From CAYOUV01 sp964407265 (lineage in GTDB: Bacteria; Chloroflexota; Anaerolineae; Anaerolineales; Villigracilaceae): 64,000 nucleotides of DNA. The first letter of the stretch is position 1; the number at the start of each line of letters is the position of its first letter. Below the pieces are notes generated by a model, which was given only the letters and a program-made list of their open reading frames with translations, made no database searches and was not told where the DNA came from. Of the stretch, positions 31,742 through 40,341 are shown one piece after another. Location of the stretch: NCBI GenBank assembly GCA_964407265.1, contig CAYOUV010000004.1, positions 1 through 64,000 on the forward strand, in the 5' to 3' direction. The translations under genes and the position numbers were made by a program.

Positions 31742-32469
31742 TTACTCGGGTTGTATACAACCATCATAGTAATACCCCGAACCCAGGTTTGGGGCATTGC
31801 AGGAGAAGCTGCTCGAGCCGTCGTTTGAATAATAGTAGGTGTACGAACTGCTGTAGTTGGGATTATAGAAATTGATCGCATCCCCAAACTGCGGGGCGGA
31901 GTTCCCGCAATATTCCCCGATGGACCCCCAATCCTCCTGGGGTGGGTTACCTCCGCTAAAGGGATAGAAGTCATAAACGCCATTGCAGAATGAGCGACCA
32001 CGAATCAAGCCGCTGAATTCGAACCCGGCAATCGTACCCTGTGCAATCTGACCCACAAACTGCGAGAGCCCATGATTGGCCGTGCAGGCCAGTTTGCCTT
32101 NNNNNNNNNNNNNNNNNNNNNNNNNNNNNNNNNNNNNNNNNNNNNNNNNNNNNNNNNNNNNNNNNNNNNNNNNNNNNNNNNNNNNNNNNNNNNNNNNNNN
32201 AGCCCATGATTGGCCGTGCAGGCCAGTTTGCCTTTGTCATTGAAGTTGCAAGACAGGCTGAACTGCTGACCGCCGACCATGACCGTGCCGGGAAAGTCTT
32301 TGAAGTCGCCCTTGACGGCAAATTCAAAGACAACCCCCTTGCCGTCGACTAAGTAAGCCCCCAAGAAGGTAATGGATTTTTCCGCGGCCGCAGCCGGCGT
32401 GACCAGCATGGCAAAGCTTGCGAAAAGCGATATAAAGACACCGAATAGATAGGAAAACCTCATTTTCAT
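31742..32469 (-). CDS. Secreted Tyr/Ser/Asn-rich hypothetical protein (interrupted by artificial N gap)
   Basis: Removal of 100 N and one 34-bp duplicate gives one frame of 197 residues. A signal peptide (to the TPAAAAEK region, about residue 28) precedes a beta-rich mature domain with about six Cys. The C-terminal tail is rich in Tyr, Ser, Asn and Gly (INFYNPNYSSSYTYYYSNDG). AGGAGG lies six bases before the ATG at 32469. I do not recognise the family. Cys pairs suggest disulfides and an extracellular location. Confidence 0.75.
32067..32234. other. Artificial assembly gap with duplicated 34-bp flanks
   Basis: Bases 32067-32100 and 32201-32234 are identical and flank exactly 100 N. Deleting 134 bp restores the frame of the secreted protein. 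Confidence 0.93.
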
Positions 32470-32557
32470 ACAGAACCTCCTTAGAAATTGAATATGTAGA
32501 TATGATTATACAAAATATCAAGACAAAGTCAACCAATATAGTCGTAATTGCATAAAT

Positions 32558-33385
32558 TTATATTCCGTTTTTACGCCTTCTGGTTTCCATAAAAACATAT
32601 AAAGACGCCAGGGCCGCCAGCATCAGCAGGATGGCGCTTGTGTACCAATTAATGATGTTCCCCGTAAAGTCATTGGCATTGGCTATGGCGCCCAGCAGCA
32701 TGACCACATGCCAGACGATGATACACTCCAGCGGGACGCGCCAGCTACTCCAGCGCGGATCGCGTGTCATGCAAATCCCGCCCACTCCCAGCAAGGCGAT
32801 CCAGCCGGACATGACGCGTCCGGTCAGTGGGGACAATGCCCACGGCCAGACGGACTGGATCAGGTTTGGATAGATGAAACTGGCCATTGCAAAAAGCGAA
32901 GCGCCCGCGCCAACCAGGCCGGTCGCCCAGCGCATTGGTCGCGGTACCTGCATATCGCCCGGTTCCACCTGGACCGGGTCGGTCCGCCGGTTAATAAACC
33001 AGAGGGCAGGCACCAGGAATGGCGTGACAATGTACAGGACTACCCATAAAGCAAAGCCAAGTTGACCGTGGGAAAACCGGTCCCAGTGCAGCAGGGTTGC
33101 GAACAACATGGCCCAGGTAAAAGCGGTGATGGGCAGAAACCCGTTCGCAACGCGGTGCCAGCGCCGGCCGAAAAGCGCATTCAGGAACAGCCACGAACCG
33201 CCCAGGTAACCGGCGCCCATGTAGACGGCTGTCATATGCGGCTTGATAGCCCAGGCAAAGCGTGCGCCAGTCTGATCGGGAAAGAAAAACAGAATAATGA
33301 AGGCCAGCCACAGAAAAGGAACGACTATCCCTGAAACGATCCGGGTCAGGGGATAAATTTTATCTTCTCCAGAACTCACAGGCAC
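32558..33385 (-). CDS. Multi-pass membrane protein of unknown function
   Basis: The 275-residue protein has about seven membrane segments and a Met/Arg-rich middle loop (RTDPVQVEPGDMQVPRPMRWATG). The C terminus is positively charged (METRRRKNGI). No catalytic or transport motif is recognised. GAGG lies upstream of the ATG, and a TGATAA-GGA-TTATCA dyad sits at 33407-33421 in its leader. Confidence 0.75.
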   Translation of the reverse strand: MPVSSGEDKIYPLTRIVSGIVVPFLWLAFIILFFFPDQTGARFAWAIKPHMTAVYMGAGYLGGSWLFLNALFGRRWHRVANGFLPITAFTWAMLFATLLHWDRFSHGQLGFALWVVLYIVTPFLVPALWFINRRTDPVQVEPGDMQVPRPMRWATGLVGAGASLFAMASFIYPNLIQSVWPWALSPLTGRVMSGWIALLGVGGICMTRDPRWSSWRVPLECIIVWHVVMLLGAIANANDFTGNIINWYTSAILLMLAALASLYVFMETRRRKNGI

Positions 33386-33406
33386 ACTCCTCGAATGACT
33401 GAAATA

Positions 33407-33421
33407 TGATAAGGATTATCA
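33407..33421. promoter_or_regulatory. Dyad TGATAA-GGA-TTATCA upstream of the membrane-protein gene
   Basis: Perfect 6-bp arms with a 3-base spacer lie 22 bp upstream of the minus-strand ATG. It could be an operator. No regulator is assigned. Confidence 0.3.
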
Positions 33422-33517
33422 AATTTCGTTATAGACACTTTACAACAAATATCCATCACTTTGCAACAGGGAATTCTAAAGGCGTGGCCATCCGATCCAT
33501 CGAAGATTGAAAATTTA

Positions 33518-33547
33518 CGAGCCCGACTCTTGATAGAGTCGGGCTCG
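33518..33547 (-). terminator. Terminator of the sigma/anti-sigma/membrane-protein operon
   Basis: The 12-bp perfect stem CGAGCCCGACTC / GAGTCGGGCTCG with loop TTGATA is followed on the minus strand by TAAATTTT. It lies 25 bp after the stop of the gene at 33572. Confidence 0.82.
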
Positions 33548-33571
33548 ATTGTAGCGGAAGCAAGCGCAGGC

Positions 33572-34648
33572 TTATGCCGCTGCGGGCTCCACCACTGCCG
33601 GGCTCAGGTCATCCAGCACCAGCAGTTCGCGGTAGGTCAGGGTCCAGACGCTGGACTTAAAGATCTGCAGCCAGGCTCCTATGACCATCAACGGTGAGAA
33701 GGTGATCAGGAAGAACAGTGGCAAGCCGATCACCAATGCCACAATGGCTGCCAGGGGAGTGGACAGGAATAGATTCGCAAGTCCGAAAACGATCAGGGCT
33801 GGAATACCCGCCACAATGACAGCCGGAATGGCCATTACAATGTAGAGTGGGATCAGCAGGAATAGTAACAGGATGGTTGCGATCACCGAGGCGAGCCCGA
33901 TACCCAGCATGACCAGCCACATCAAGCCGACACTCTTCCAGTTACGCTTAACCAGCTCGAAGCCGCCCCGCAGGGATTCCATCACACCCATATTCTCGAG
34001 AGCACATACCCGCCAGAAAAACTCACGCAGCAGGTTGAGCACTACTTCAAGAAGGATAACCACGAACAGCAGCAGGAAGAACAGCCCGATGCCCCCGACA
34101 ATGCCGGTTACTTTGGCAAACTCGCTGCCACCAGAAACCAGGAAATACATCCCGACTCCGAGCGACAAAAAAATCAGCATCAGCAGGATGGCCGGCAGAT
34201 TTACCAGCAGGTTGATCAGGAACAGCCGCCAGGAAGTACGCGACCAGCCATACCCCCAGCCTTGCCGGAAACCGACCTTGACATCGGAAGCCTCGTACTC
34301 GTCCACCATGCGAATAACCGCTGTCTCAGAGACATAGCGGGCAATCGCAAAGATGATCCCGATTACCAGGAAGAAGCACAGCAAGCCTACGCCGATCCAG
34401 ATCAGGGTATTGATCAACTGCTTTTCCGGCATCTGGTTCAACGGGCGGAAAAAATCCTGGAACCAGCGGTCGATATTACCCCCGGTCTGATTGCCATTGC
34501 CACCACTGAACCGGTAGCCCGAATTCCCACCTCCCCCGCCACTGCCTCCACCTGCAGTCAGGGCCAGGATCAGGCCAAATAGCCACAGGACACGGTAGTT
34601 CCACAGGATGTGCCAGGCACGTTTTAGTACTTTGATTGGATCTATCAT
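33572..34648 (-). CDS. Polytopic membrane protein with Gly-rich periplasmic loop
   Basis: The 358-residue protein has about six to seven hydrophobic segments. Between the first two lies a Gly/Ser/Asn-rich loop (about residues 30-60). It resembles the glycerophosphoryl-diester-phosphodiesterase-like membrane domain family, but no catalytic domain is attached. It lies 56 bp downstream of the anti-sigma gene and may belong to its regulon. Function unknown. Confidence 0.75.
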   Translation of the reverse strand: MIDPIKVLKRAWHILWNYRVLWLFGLILALTAGGGSGGGGGNSGYRFSGGNGNQTGGNIDRWFQDFFRPLNQMPEKQLINTLIWIGVGLLCFFLVIGIIFAIARYVSETAVIRMVDEYEASDVKVGFRQGWGYGWSRTSWRLFLINLLVNLPAILLMLIFLSLGVGMYFLVSGGSEFAKVTGIVGGIGLFFLLLFVVILLEVVLNLLREFFWRVCALENMGVMESLRGGFELVKRNWKSVGLMWLVMLGIGLASVIATILLLFLLIPLYIVMAIPAVIVAGIPALIVFGLANLFLSTPLAAIVALVIGLPLFFLITFSPLMVIGAWLQIFKSSVWTLTYRELLVLDDLSPAVVEPAAA

Positions 34649-34704
34649 CTTACACTCTCCTTATTATGTATGCGGGTCAATGCAGTACTTCAGACCCGAA
34701 CTGA

Positions 34705-35346
34705 TCAACTCATCACTTCGAGGCGAGAGACTGCCTCGGCTTCCATCTTTCCATGCCGCTGGTGCAGCCACCAGAAAATCAACCAACCCCAGTACAAAAC
34801 GGCAATCCCAATTTGCCACTCAACCTGGACGAACAGATTCCCACCCAGCACATCGGCTTCGCCCAGGAATTGCAACAACTGGCGGCCAGTCTCATTTAAG
34901 TTACCAGCGAACAAGTTCGATGCGGTCATAACCCAGACACTGGGCTGCTGTCCGGCTTGCAGCCAGGCCGTGGTGTTATCCAGCAAACCAGTCTGCCCGA
35001 CAGCCGTCAGCAAGGCACTCAATCCCAGTGTGACCTGCAGGAAAACCCAGGCGGCAAACAAACCGGCCGGTACCAGCCACCAAGCCGGCCGCTGATACTC
35101 GCGTCCAGCAGGATGTGGTTCGCGATGCGGCAGGCGCAGCGCCACCTGGGCAGCGAATCGCTCAGTTGGGGTGAATTCCACGACCGGTGAGGTCTCCCGC
35201 AAAAGTGCCGACAGATTCCGCAGACCTTCCAGCTTGGCCCGGCAGGTTGCACATTCTGCCAAGTGGGTCTGTACGCGGATCAAGCGCATTCCATGCAATT
35301 CGCCATCCAGATAGGCATTCAGCCATTCAGTTACATGCTCAACCAT
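34705..35346 (-). CDS. Zinc-finger anti-sigma factor
   Basis: The start at 35346 overlaps the end of the sigma gene by eight bases. The 213-residue protein has an N-terminal ZAS motif (H28-x3-C32-x2-C35 in QTHLAECATC) and two hydrophobic stretches, about 88-110 and 180-200. ZAS proteins hold their sigma factor at the membrane until a signal releases it. The extracytoplasmic middle part (GQTGLLDNTTAWLQAGQQPS) would be the sensor. Confidence 0.92.
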   Translation of the reverse strand: MVEHVTEWLNAYLDGELHGMRLIRVQTHLAECATCRAKLEGLRNLSALLRETSPVVEFTPTERFAAQVALRLPHREPHPAGREYQRPAWWLVPAGLFAAWVFLQVTLGLSALLTAVGQTGLLDNTTAWLQAGQQPSVWVMTASNLFAGNLNETGRQLLQFLGEADVLGGNLFVQVEWQIGIAVLYWGWLIFWWLHQRHGKMEAEAVSRLEVMS

Positions 35347-35968
35347 CTTCCACCTCCAGCGGCGACAATTGCTCTGCCAATAGTTCACGCAAACGATTGC
35401 GAGCATAGTTCAGGCGCGACATAACGGTACCCATCGGAACCTCTAAAATGTTGGCAATCTCTTGATAAGACAACTCGCCATATTCCCGAAGTACCAACAC
35501 CGTCCGACTTGCCGGGGTCAGCGACAGGATAGCTGCCTGCACCAACGCGGCTCTCTCCTTCTGTACGAGCAACGTTTCCGGACCTGGTTGCCGGTCATGT
35601 AGCGCCAGGGATTGGATGTCTTCCCCGGTGCCGCGTTCGCGACGCAACATGTCCAAAGCGGCATTGACGGCAATGCGGTAAAGCCAGTTGCGCAGCGCTG
35701 TCAGCGGACGATATGAATCCAAGTGAAGCCAGGCACGTACAAATGCCTCCTGTGCGGCATCTTCCGCCAGTTGCACGTCTCCGCACATGCGGTAGACCAG
35801 GTCGACCACCTCCCGGTGATGCCGCCGGACCAGTTCTCCGAAAGCGTTGCGGTCGCCTTGTTGAGCCCTGAGGATCAGGTCGGCCTCGACTTCCGCAGAC
35901 TTCGTTATCAACACCCGCTGCCCTTTCTCCTTGTTAACTGTCATCTTATTAACGTGTACATCCCCCAT
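35339..35968 (-). CDS. ECF-type RNA polymerase sigma factor
   Basis: The 209-residue protein has sigma regions 2 (FGELVRRHHREVVDLVYRMCGDVQLAEDAAQEAFVRAWLHLDSY) and 4 (LTPASRTVLVLREYGELSYQEIANILEVPMGTVMSRLNYARNRL) and no region 3, as in ECF sigma factors. The start may be 35968 or the ATG at 35944; neither has an ideal ribosome site. It is cotranscribed with its anti-sigma. Group assignment needs a phylogeny. Confidence 0.95.
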   Translation of the reverse strand: MGDVHVNKMTVNKEKGQRVLITKSAEVEADLILRAQQGDRNAFGELVRRHHREVVDLVYRMCGDVQLAEDAAQEAFVRAWLHLDSYRPLTALRNWLYRIAVNAALDMLRRERGTGEDIQSLALHDRQPGPETLLVQKERAALVQAAILSLTPASRTVLVLREYGELSYQEIANILEVPMGTVMSRLNYARNRLRELLAEQLSPLEVEDG

Positions 35969-36063
35969 TTTATTCGGTTAGAGAGTTTAAAACGAGCAGA
36001 CCCGACCAGATTGCCGGGCCTGTGATCAAATTGGAATTCCTTATCGAAATGCAACAGGTTGGT

Positions 36064-36528
36064 TTAAGAGTGATTCAAATCTTGTTTAAGCACCATCAGA
36101 TGCTCGACATCATGTTCAAGTGTGATCCTGAGCACATCGGCGACATCAATCGGGCCACGGTGTGCGTGGTTTCCGGTAAACTTCCAGGCCGAATCAGGCA
36201 GTGAACGTACCAGCATGATGACCTCGTAGCGTGTCGCCTGCCAATTTTCAAGGGATTCGATCATATCCACATCCCCAAAATCGCGTCCAGAATCCTGATA
36301 GTACGCAAGGTCAGGGTTTTCCCCACTGCTGATACGCTGAATTCGATCCAGAAAACATTCCCGTTCAGCAGTTGCCAGGTGCGCAGCGATCTCGCGTAGA
36401 GACCACTCCCCCTCCTTTGGACGCCAGTTCTGCCGGTCTGCGTAAGCAGTCAGCATTGTAACGATCCGCTTTTGTGAATCCATCAAATCATTTATCAGGG
36501 CATCAAGGTTGTGTTGTATGATCGTCAT
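36064..36528 (-). CDS. DinB-like four-helix metal-binding protein
   Basis: This 154-residue protein has the DinB_2 pattern: EGEWSLREIAAHLATAERECFLDRIQ and a C-terminal DVADVLRITLEHDVEHLMVLKQDL. The His residues near 48, 139 and 143 would bind Zn or Ni. Members include mycothiol/bacillithiol S-transferases; the thiol here is unknown. Monocistronic. Confidence 0.85.
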   Translation of the reverse strand: MTIIQHNLDALINDLMDSQKRIVTMLTAYADRQNWRPKEGEWSLREIAAHLATAERECFLDRIQRISSGENPDLAYYQDSGRDFGDVDMIESLENWQATRYEVIMLVRSLPDSAWKFTGNHAHRGPIDVADVLRITLEHDVEHLMVLKQDLNHS

Positions 36529-36744
36529 TGTTCCTAACCTTTGTAATGAAATTTAAGCTTAACGCTGCTTTCCTTACTTCCAGCCGATTCCTTCTACAGC
36601 TATAGAAACGCCGAGTCGGGTATCAGGCCAATCAACACATGCTGTTCATCCAGTCTCGAACTTTGTGCGACTTTAATTCCTGCCGATTCTCTTTTCTAAA
36701 TATATCCCTATTATACAAAACTGTCCCATCGCAAAACCGGGTGG

Positions 36745-37683
36745 CTACTTAATAATCAGCTTAACTGAGTCCATCATCACCAGAGAGCCATCCTTGGCGC
36801 TCAAATCAGATAAAGAAATCCGCAAGCGAGAGCCGCTGGAAAAGGCACTCAAGTCAATGCCATGATCGAAAGTGCCGGGACCGCCGATACCATCGCTCTC
36901 GACGCTAAAGGGACCTTCGGCCAGCTGGTTGCCCTGCTCATCCAGGATACGATAAACCAGGTTGTTCTCAAAAGGTGAAACCGTAACCGTCCCGACCAGG
37001 CGGACCTGGCCACTGACCTGGCTGTCGTCGACCGGCGAACGAATGGTCACAGCGCGCTCCAATCCACCGGGCGTCTGAGAGCTGAAGCGGGTCAAGGCCA
37101 ACCGTTCGCCAACCAAGCTGTAGGTTTCGGTCACCGCAAAGGTCGGGCTGACCATCGGATCGGTCGCACTGTGGATCAGCGCCTCAAGCACAATCCTACC
37201 GTCCATGATGGTCAGTGAATTGATCCTGGGTCGATCGTCAATGAAGGCGGCTGCCTTCTGGACCGGCAGCCCAGCCTGGTTGAGCATGGCCAGCAAGGAG
37301 ACGAAGATACCCGAGCCGCCGCCGTTCTCAGCCAACAGAACGGCCGCATCTCGGACTCCGTCCCCGTTCAGGTCTCCAAAAGCCATTTCAGGCTGCAAAG
37401 CGGCCAGGAAGAATTCGGCGCCGGAGCCGGCCTGATATTTCCCATCAGTCAATTGGACCGTTTTCTGGTACTGCGGGGCGAAGTAGGTAAAATTCTTGAG
37501 CTGCGCCTCGGTCAGGGCCGGGATATCGAGAGACGCGGAAGGCGTCGGGGAGACGGCCGGCGCACTCGTCGCGGGAGCAGGCACGGGCGTAGTTTGATCC
37601 GTCGTCCCGATAAACGGCAGGCCGCAAGCCATCGCTGCCAGCAGGAGCAGAAACAGCGGGAAAACCATTTTCCTTCGACGCAT
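36745..37683 (-). CDS. Lipoprotein with C-terminal Gmad2-type immunoglobulin-like domain
   Basis: The start at 37683 has GGAGG at ideal spacing. The 312-residue protein has a lipobox (LLLLAAMAC) and a Thr/Pro linker. A calcium-like DLNGDGVRDAAVLLAENGG segment follows, then a C-terminal domain (about 215-312) with RSPVDDSQVSGQVRLVGTV and LVYRILDEQGNQLAEG, the Gmad2 signature. It should sit on the outer face of the membrane. The ligand is unknown. Confidence 0.85.
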   Translation of the reverse strand: MRRRKMVFPLFLLLLAAMACGLPFIGTTDQTTPVPAPATSAPAVSPTPSASLDIPALTEAQLKNFTYFAPQYQKTVQLTDGKYQAGSGAEFFLAALQPEMAFGDLNGDGVRDAAVLLAENGGGSGIFVSLLAMLNQAGLPVQKAAAFIDDRPRINSLTIMDGRIVLEALIHSATDPMVSPTFAVTETYSLVGERLALTRFSSQTPGGLERAVTIRSPVDDSQVSGQVRLVGTVTVSPFENNLVYRILDEQGNQLAEGPFSVESDGIGGPGTFDHGIDLSAFSSGSRLRISLSDLSAKDGSLVMMDSVKLIIK

Positions 37684-37696
37684 AATCATCCCTCCA

Positions 37697-38869
37697 TTAT
37701 GGACTAATCTTGTCCCAGGCCAGCCCACCGTTGGTTGTTTTGTACAATGCCCGTTTGCCGTTCGAATCGCTGACAATCACCCAGCCAACTTTCGTGGTGA
37801 CGAAATCCATCGCGGCAAAATCCTGCCCGAAGCTGACATTGGGCAGCACTTTTGACCAGGTGTCACCGCCATCATGCGTGATGTAGAACTGGTTGCTATC
37901 CCAGACGAAGCCATCATCGATCGAAATGAAATCGGCGGCACCGCCATTGGGGACAGGGGTGGTGGTCGGAGCCCAGGTCTGGCCGCTGTCATGGGTGACA
38001 TAGATGTAGAGTTTATTGATATTGCCGTACATCAGCGTGAAGAAAAGGCCATCTTGCTGGCTGAAGAATTGCGGCCCGTAGGAAATCACCTGGGTATCGC
38101 CGACACCATCTGGCATGGACAGCTTCGGCGCGAACCAGGTCCGACCGCCGTCGCTGGTGCCATACAGATAGATGGCATTGTTGACAGGAACCGTCCCGCT
38201 GACCCAGGCATGCTGCATATCCACGGAAGTGAAGCCTGTCTTGTCGCCGCTGAATGGCAGGCTGTCAGCGGAATCAGCCAGGTTGGGATCGTTGGCGTAG
38301 ACCTGCTCCCAGTTCTGACCTCCGTCACGGGTCTGATAGATGGCGACCGCCATGCTGCCGGCCGCCATACCGCGGTCAGCCATGATCCAACCCTGGGATG
38401 GATCCAAAAAGTCGAGTATGCCGCCGCCAAACGGGACCGCGGTCGAGGTCCAGCTCACGCCGCCATCCTTTGTGTGGAAGAGGGTGCCGCCTGACAGCGG
38501 CCCCGACGCATCGGCAATCAAGATCCAGGCCCGGTCGGCGTCCAGGAAAAAGCTGCTGGTCGTATCCAGCCCATCCGAGACGCCGTTCATGCTGACGTCA
38601 TACCAGGTTACGCCACCGTCGGCGGTGCGCAATAGGGCATTCGGTGTGACCGCCCAACCATGCGACACGTCGATCATCCTCAGGAGTGCAAACTGGGGCG
38701 CGCTGACTTGCGGCGCAGATAGTGTCGCTGGGACAGGTGTTTCCGTCCCGGGCAGCGGCGAAATGGTCAGGGTGACCACATGCGGTATGGAGGTCACCTT
38801 GGCCGGACTGCAGGCCGGGAGCAGCAATCCGCAAAACAAGACGGCCAGTAGCAGCGGATAGGGTTTCAT
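37697..38869 (-). CDS. Ycf48/BNR-repeat lipoprotein (paralogue A)
   Basis: The start at 38869 has GGAGAGG upstream. The 390-residue protein has a lipobox (LLLPAC) and a Thr/Pro linker. Six or so repeats of a propeller blade with TxDGGxTW motifs follow (LLRTADGGVTWYDV, LFHTKDGGVSWTST, IYQTRDGGQNWEQV, GTSDGGRTWFAP, VTHDSGQTWAPT, ITHDGGDTWSKV, LYKTTNGGLAWDK). These beta-propellers occur in Ycf48-like assembly factors and sialidase-like binders. No sialidase catalytic residues are evident. Confidence 0.85.
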   Translation of the reverse strand: MKPYPLLLAVLFCGLLLPACSPAKVTSIPHVVTLTISPLPGTETPVPATLSAPQVSAPQFALLRMIDVSHGWAVTPNALLRTADGGVTWYDVSMNGVSDGLDTTSSFFLDADRAWILIADASGPLSGGTLFHTKDGGVSWTSTAVPFGGGILDFLDPSQGWIMADRGMAAGSMAVAIYQTRDGGQNWEQVYANDPNLADSADSLPFSGDKTGFTSVDMQHAWVSGTVPVNNAIYLYGTSDGGRTWFAPKLSMPDGVGDTQVISYGPQFFSQQDGLFFTLMYGNINKLYIYVTHDSGQTWAPTTTPVPNGGAADFISIDDGFVWDSNQFYITHDGGDTWSKVLPNVSFGQDFAAMDFVTTKVGWVIVSDSNGKRALYKTTNGGLAWDKISP

Positions 38870-38899
38870 TTCATCCTCTCCTTGGAGCGAACAGACAAG

Positions 38900-38934
38900 C
38901 AATAGCGCAAGGTATTCTATCCCATGCGCTATTG
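38900..38934. repeat. 9-bp inverted repeat between the propeller lipoprotein genes
   Basis: CAATAGCGC and GCGCTATTG are separated by 17 bases. It lies about 30 bp upstream of the downstream paralogue on the minus strand, with no T-run, so an operator or mRNA hairpin is more likely than a terminator. Confidence 0.45.
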
Positions 38935-38991
38935 TAATGCGGATTCCCATAATTCGAGCCTGGGGAAGGACCAAGGTTGGGGCGGGAGTAA

Positions 38992-40194
38992 CTATGGGAT
39001 GATCGCCGTCCAGGTGGTGCCGCCGTCGGTGGTCTTGTAGAGGGCATTATGGCTGCCGGAGGCATTCGCCAGCGCCCAGCCTGTGAGGGTATCGACAAAA
39101 TCCAGCTGGCCGAGCGAATTGGCCAGGTCGACGTTGGGAGTCAGGGCTGTCCAGGTGAGCATGCCGTCATGGGTAACGCTCAGCCCGGAGCTGGTCCAGA
39201 CCCAGGCATCGTTGGCCGAGAGGACCGCATAACGGCCGCTGCCGATCAGGGTCGAGGTCGGCATCCAGTCGGCGCCGCCGTCCTGGGTTTTAAAGAACAT
39301 AAAAAGGGTCTGTCCCCCGTTCAAGACGATAGTTGGTAAGACTCCGATTTGAGTGCCAAAGAAAAGCGGTTGCCGAGCCCCAATCTGCAGACCCGGTCCC
39401 AGCGGCGGCAGGACCACGTTCTGCTGAGCCCAACTGTGGCCACCATCCTGCGTGGCGTAGAAGTAGACGAAGTCGTCGATCGGTTCAGCACCGCTGACCC
39501 AGCCATGCTGCGTGTCTACGAAGGTCATGCCGGCCTTCTGTCCGCCCAGCGGCAGGCTGTCCCCGGCACCGGGAACAGTGGGGTCATTGATGTAGTTCTG
39601 AGTCCAGGTCGCGCCGCCGTCAGCAGTTTGGTAAACCGCCACCGCTTCAGATCCGGCGCCCGCGCCGAGCGCTGCCAGGGCAAATCCATTACTGGAGTCA
39701 AGAAACTGCACCCCAGCCGAAGCAAAAGGCACGGCCGCGGAACTCCAGTTCGCGCCACCATCCGTGGTTCGATAAAGCGTGCCACTGTGCGGATCGGCTG
39801 GGGTGCCGATCAGGACCCAGGCGTTCCCGGCGTCCATGAAGAAGCCGGCAGCGGCATAACCGACTTCACTGACGCCGGCCGGGGTGACGTTGTTCCAGGT
39901 GGCGCCACCATCTGCGCTGCGCAGCACGTAGTGGTCAGCCAAGGCCCAGCCGTTGTTGGTATCGAGCATGTCGATCCGGGTCAGTTCGGGCGCGGAGATG
40001 ACCGAGCCGCCGGAGGTGGGAGTCGCCGTCACTGGACCGGGAACGGGCGTATCTGTCGGGGAAGCAGGTGTGTTTGTGGCCGGGCCTGGTGGGGTCGGCG
40101 TAAACGTCCCCGGCAGCGAACAAGCCAGGGCCGCCAGCAGCATGACCGTTAATATGGTCAGAAACCTGACACGAGCAAGATGAGCGTTCATCAT
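38992..40194 (-). CDS. Ycf48/BNR-repeat lipoprotein (paralogue B)
   Basis: The 400-residue paralogue of the preceding gene has a lipobox (LLAALAC) and a long Thr/Pro linker (27-62). Propeller blades with TxDGGxTW motifs follow (VLRSADGGATWNNV, LYRTTDGGANWSSA, YQTADGGATWTQN, TQDGGHSWAQQ, KTQDGGADWMPT, LYKTTDGGTTWTAI). The two genes share the order of blades and the QHGWVSG motif, so they arose by tandem duplication, now well diverged. Confidence 0.85.
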   Translation of the reverse strand: MMNAHLARVRFLTILTVMLLAALACSLPGTFTPTPPGPATNTPASPTDTPVPGPVTATPTSGGSVISAPELTRIDMLDTNNGWALADHYVLRSADGGATWNNVTPAGVSEVGYAAAGFFMDAGNAWVLIGTPADPHSGTLYRTTDGGANWSSAAVPFASAGVQFLDSSNGFALAALGAGAGSEAVAVYQTADGGATWTQNYINDPTVPGAGDSLPLGGQKAGMTFVDTQHGWVSGAEPIDDFVYFYATQDGGHSWAQQNVVLPPLGPGLQIGARQPLFFGTQIGVLPTIVLNGGQTLFMFFKTQDGGADWMPTSTLIGSGRYAVLSANDAWVWTSSGLSVTHDGMLTWTALTPNVDLANSLGQLDFVDTLTGWALANASGSHNALYKTTDGGTTWTAIIP

Positions 40195-40294
40195 TACCTC
40201 CTAAAATTCGAAGCGCTGATACGAATAAGGGTTGCAAAGCTATTCTACGCCTGCATGCGCATCCTTCCAAGTCCAGCTTATGGGTGAATTGCAA

Positions 40295-40319
40295 AGCGCC
40301 GCAGAAAACCTGCGGCGCT
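40295..40319 (-). terminator. Hairpin after the thiolase gene
   Basis: The stem AGCGCCGCAG / CTGCGGCGCT with loop AAAAC is followed on the minus strand by only TTTG. It is a strong hairpin with a poor U-tract, so the terminator call is tentative. Confidence 0.55.
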
Positions 40320-40341
40320 GGGTGTTGTAATTAATCGGTCG

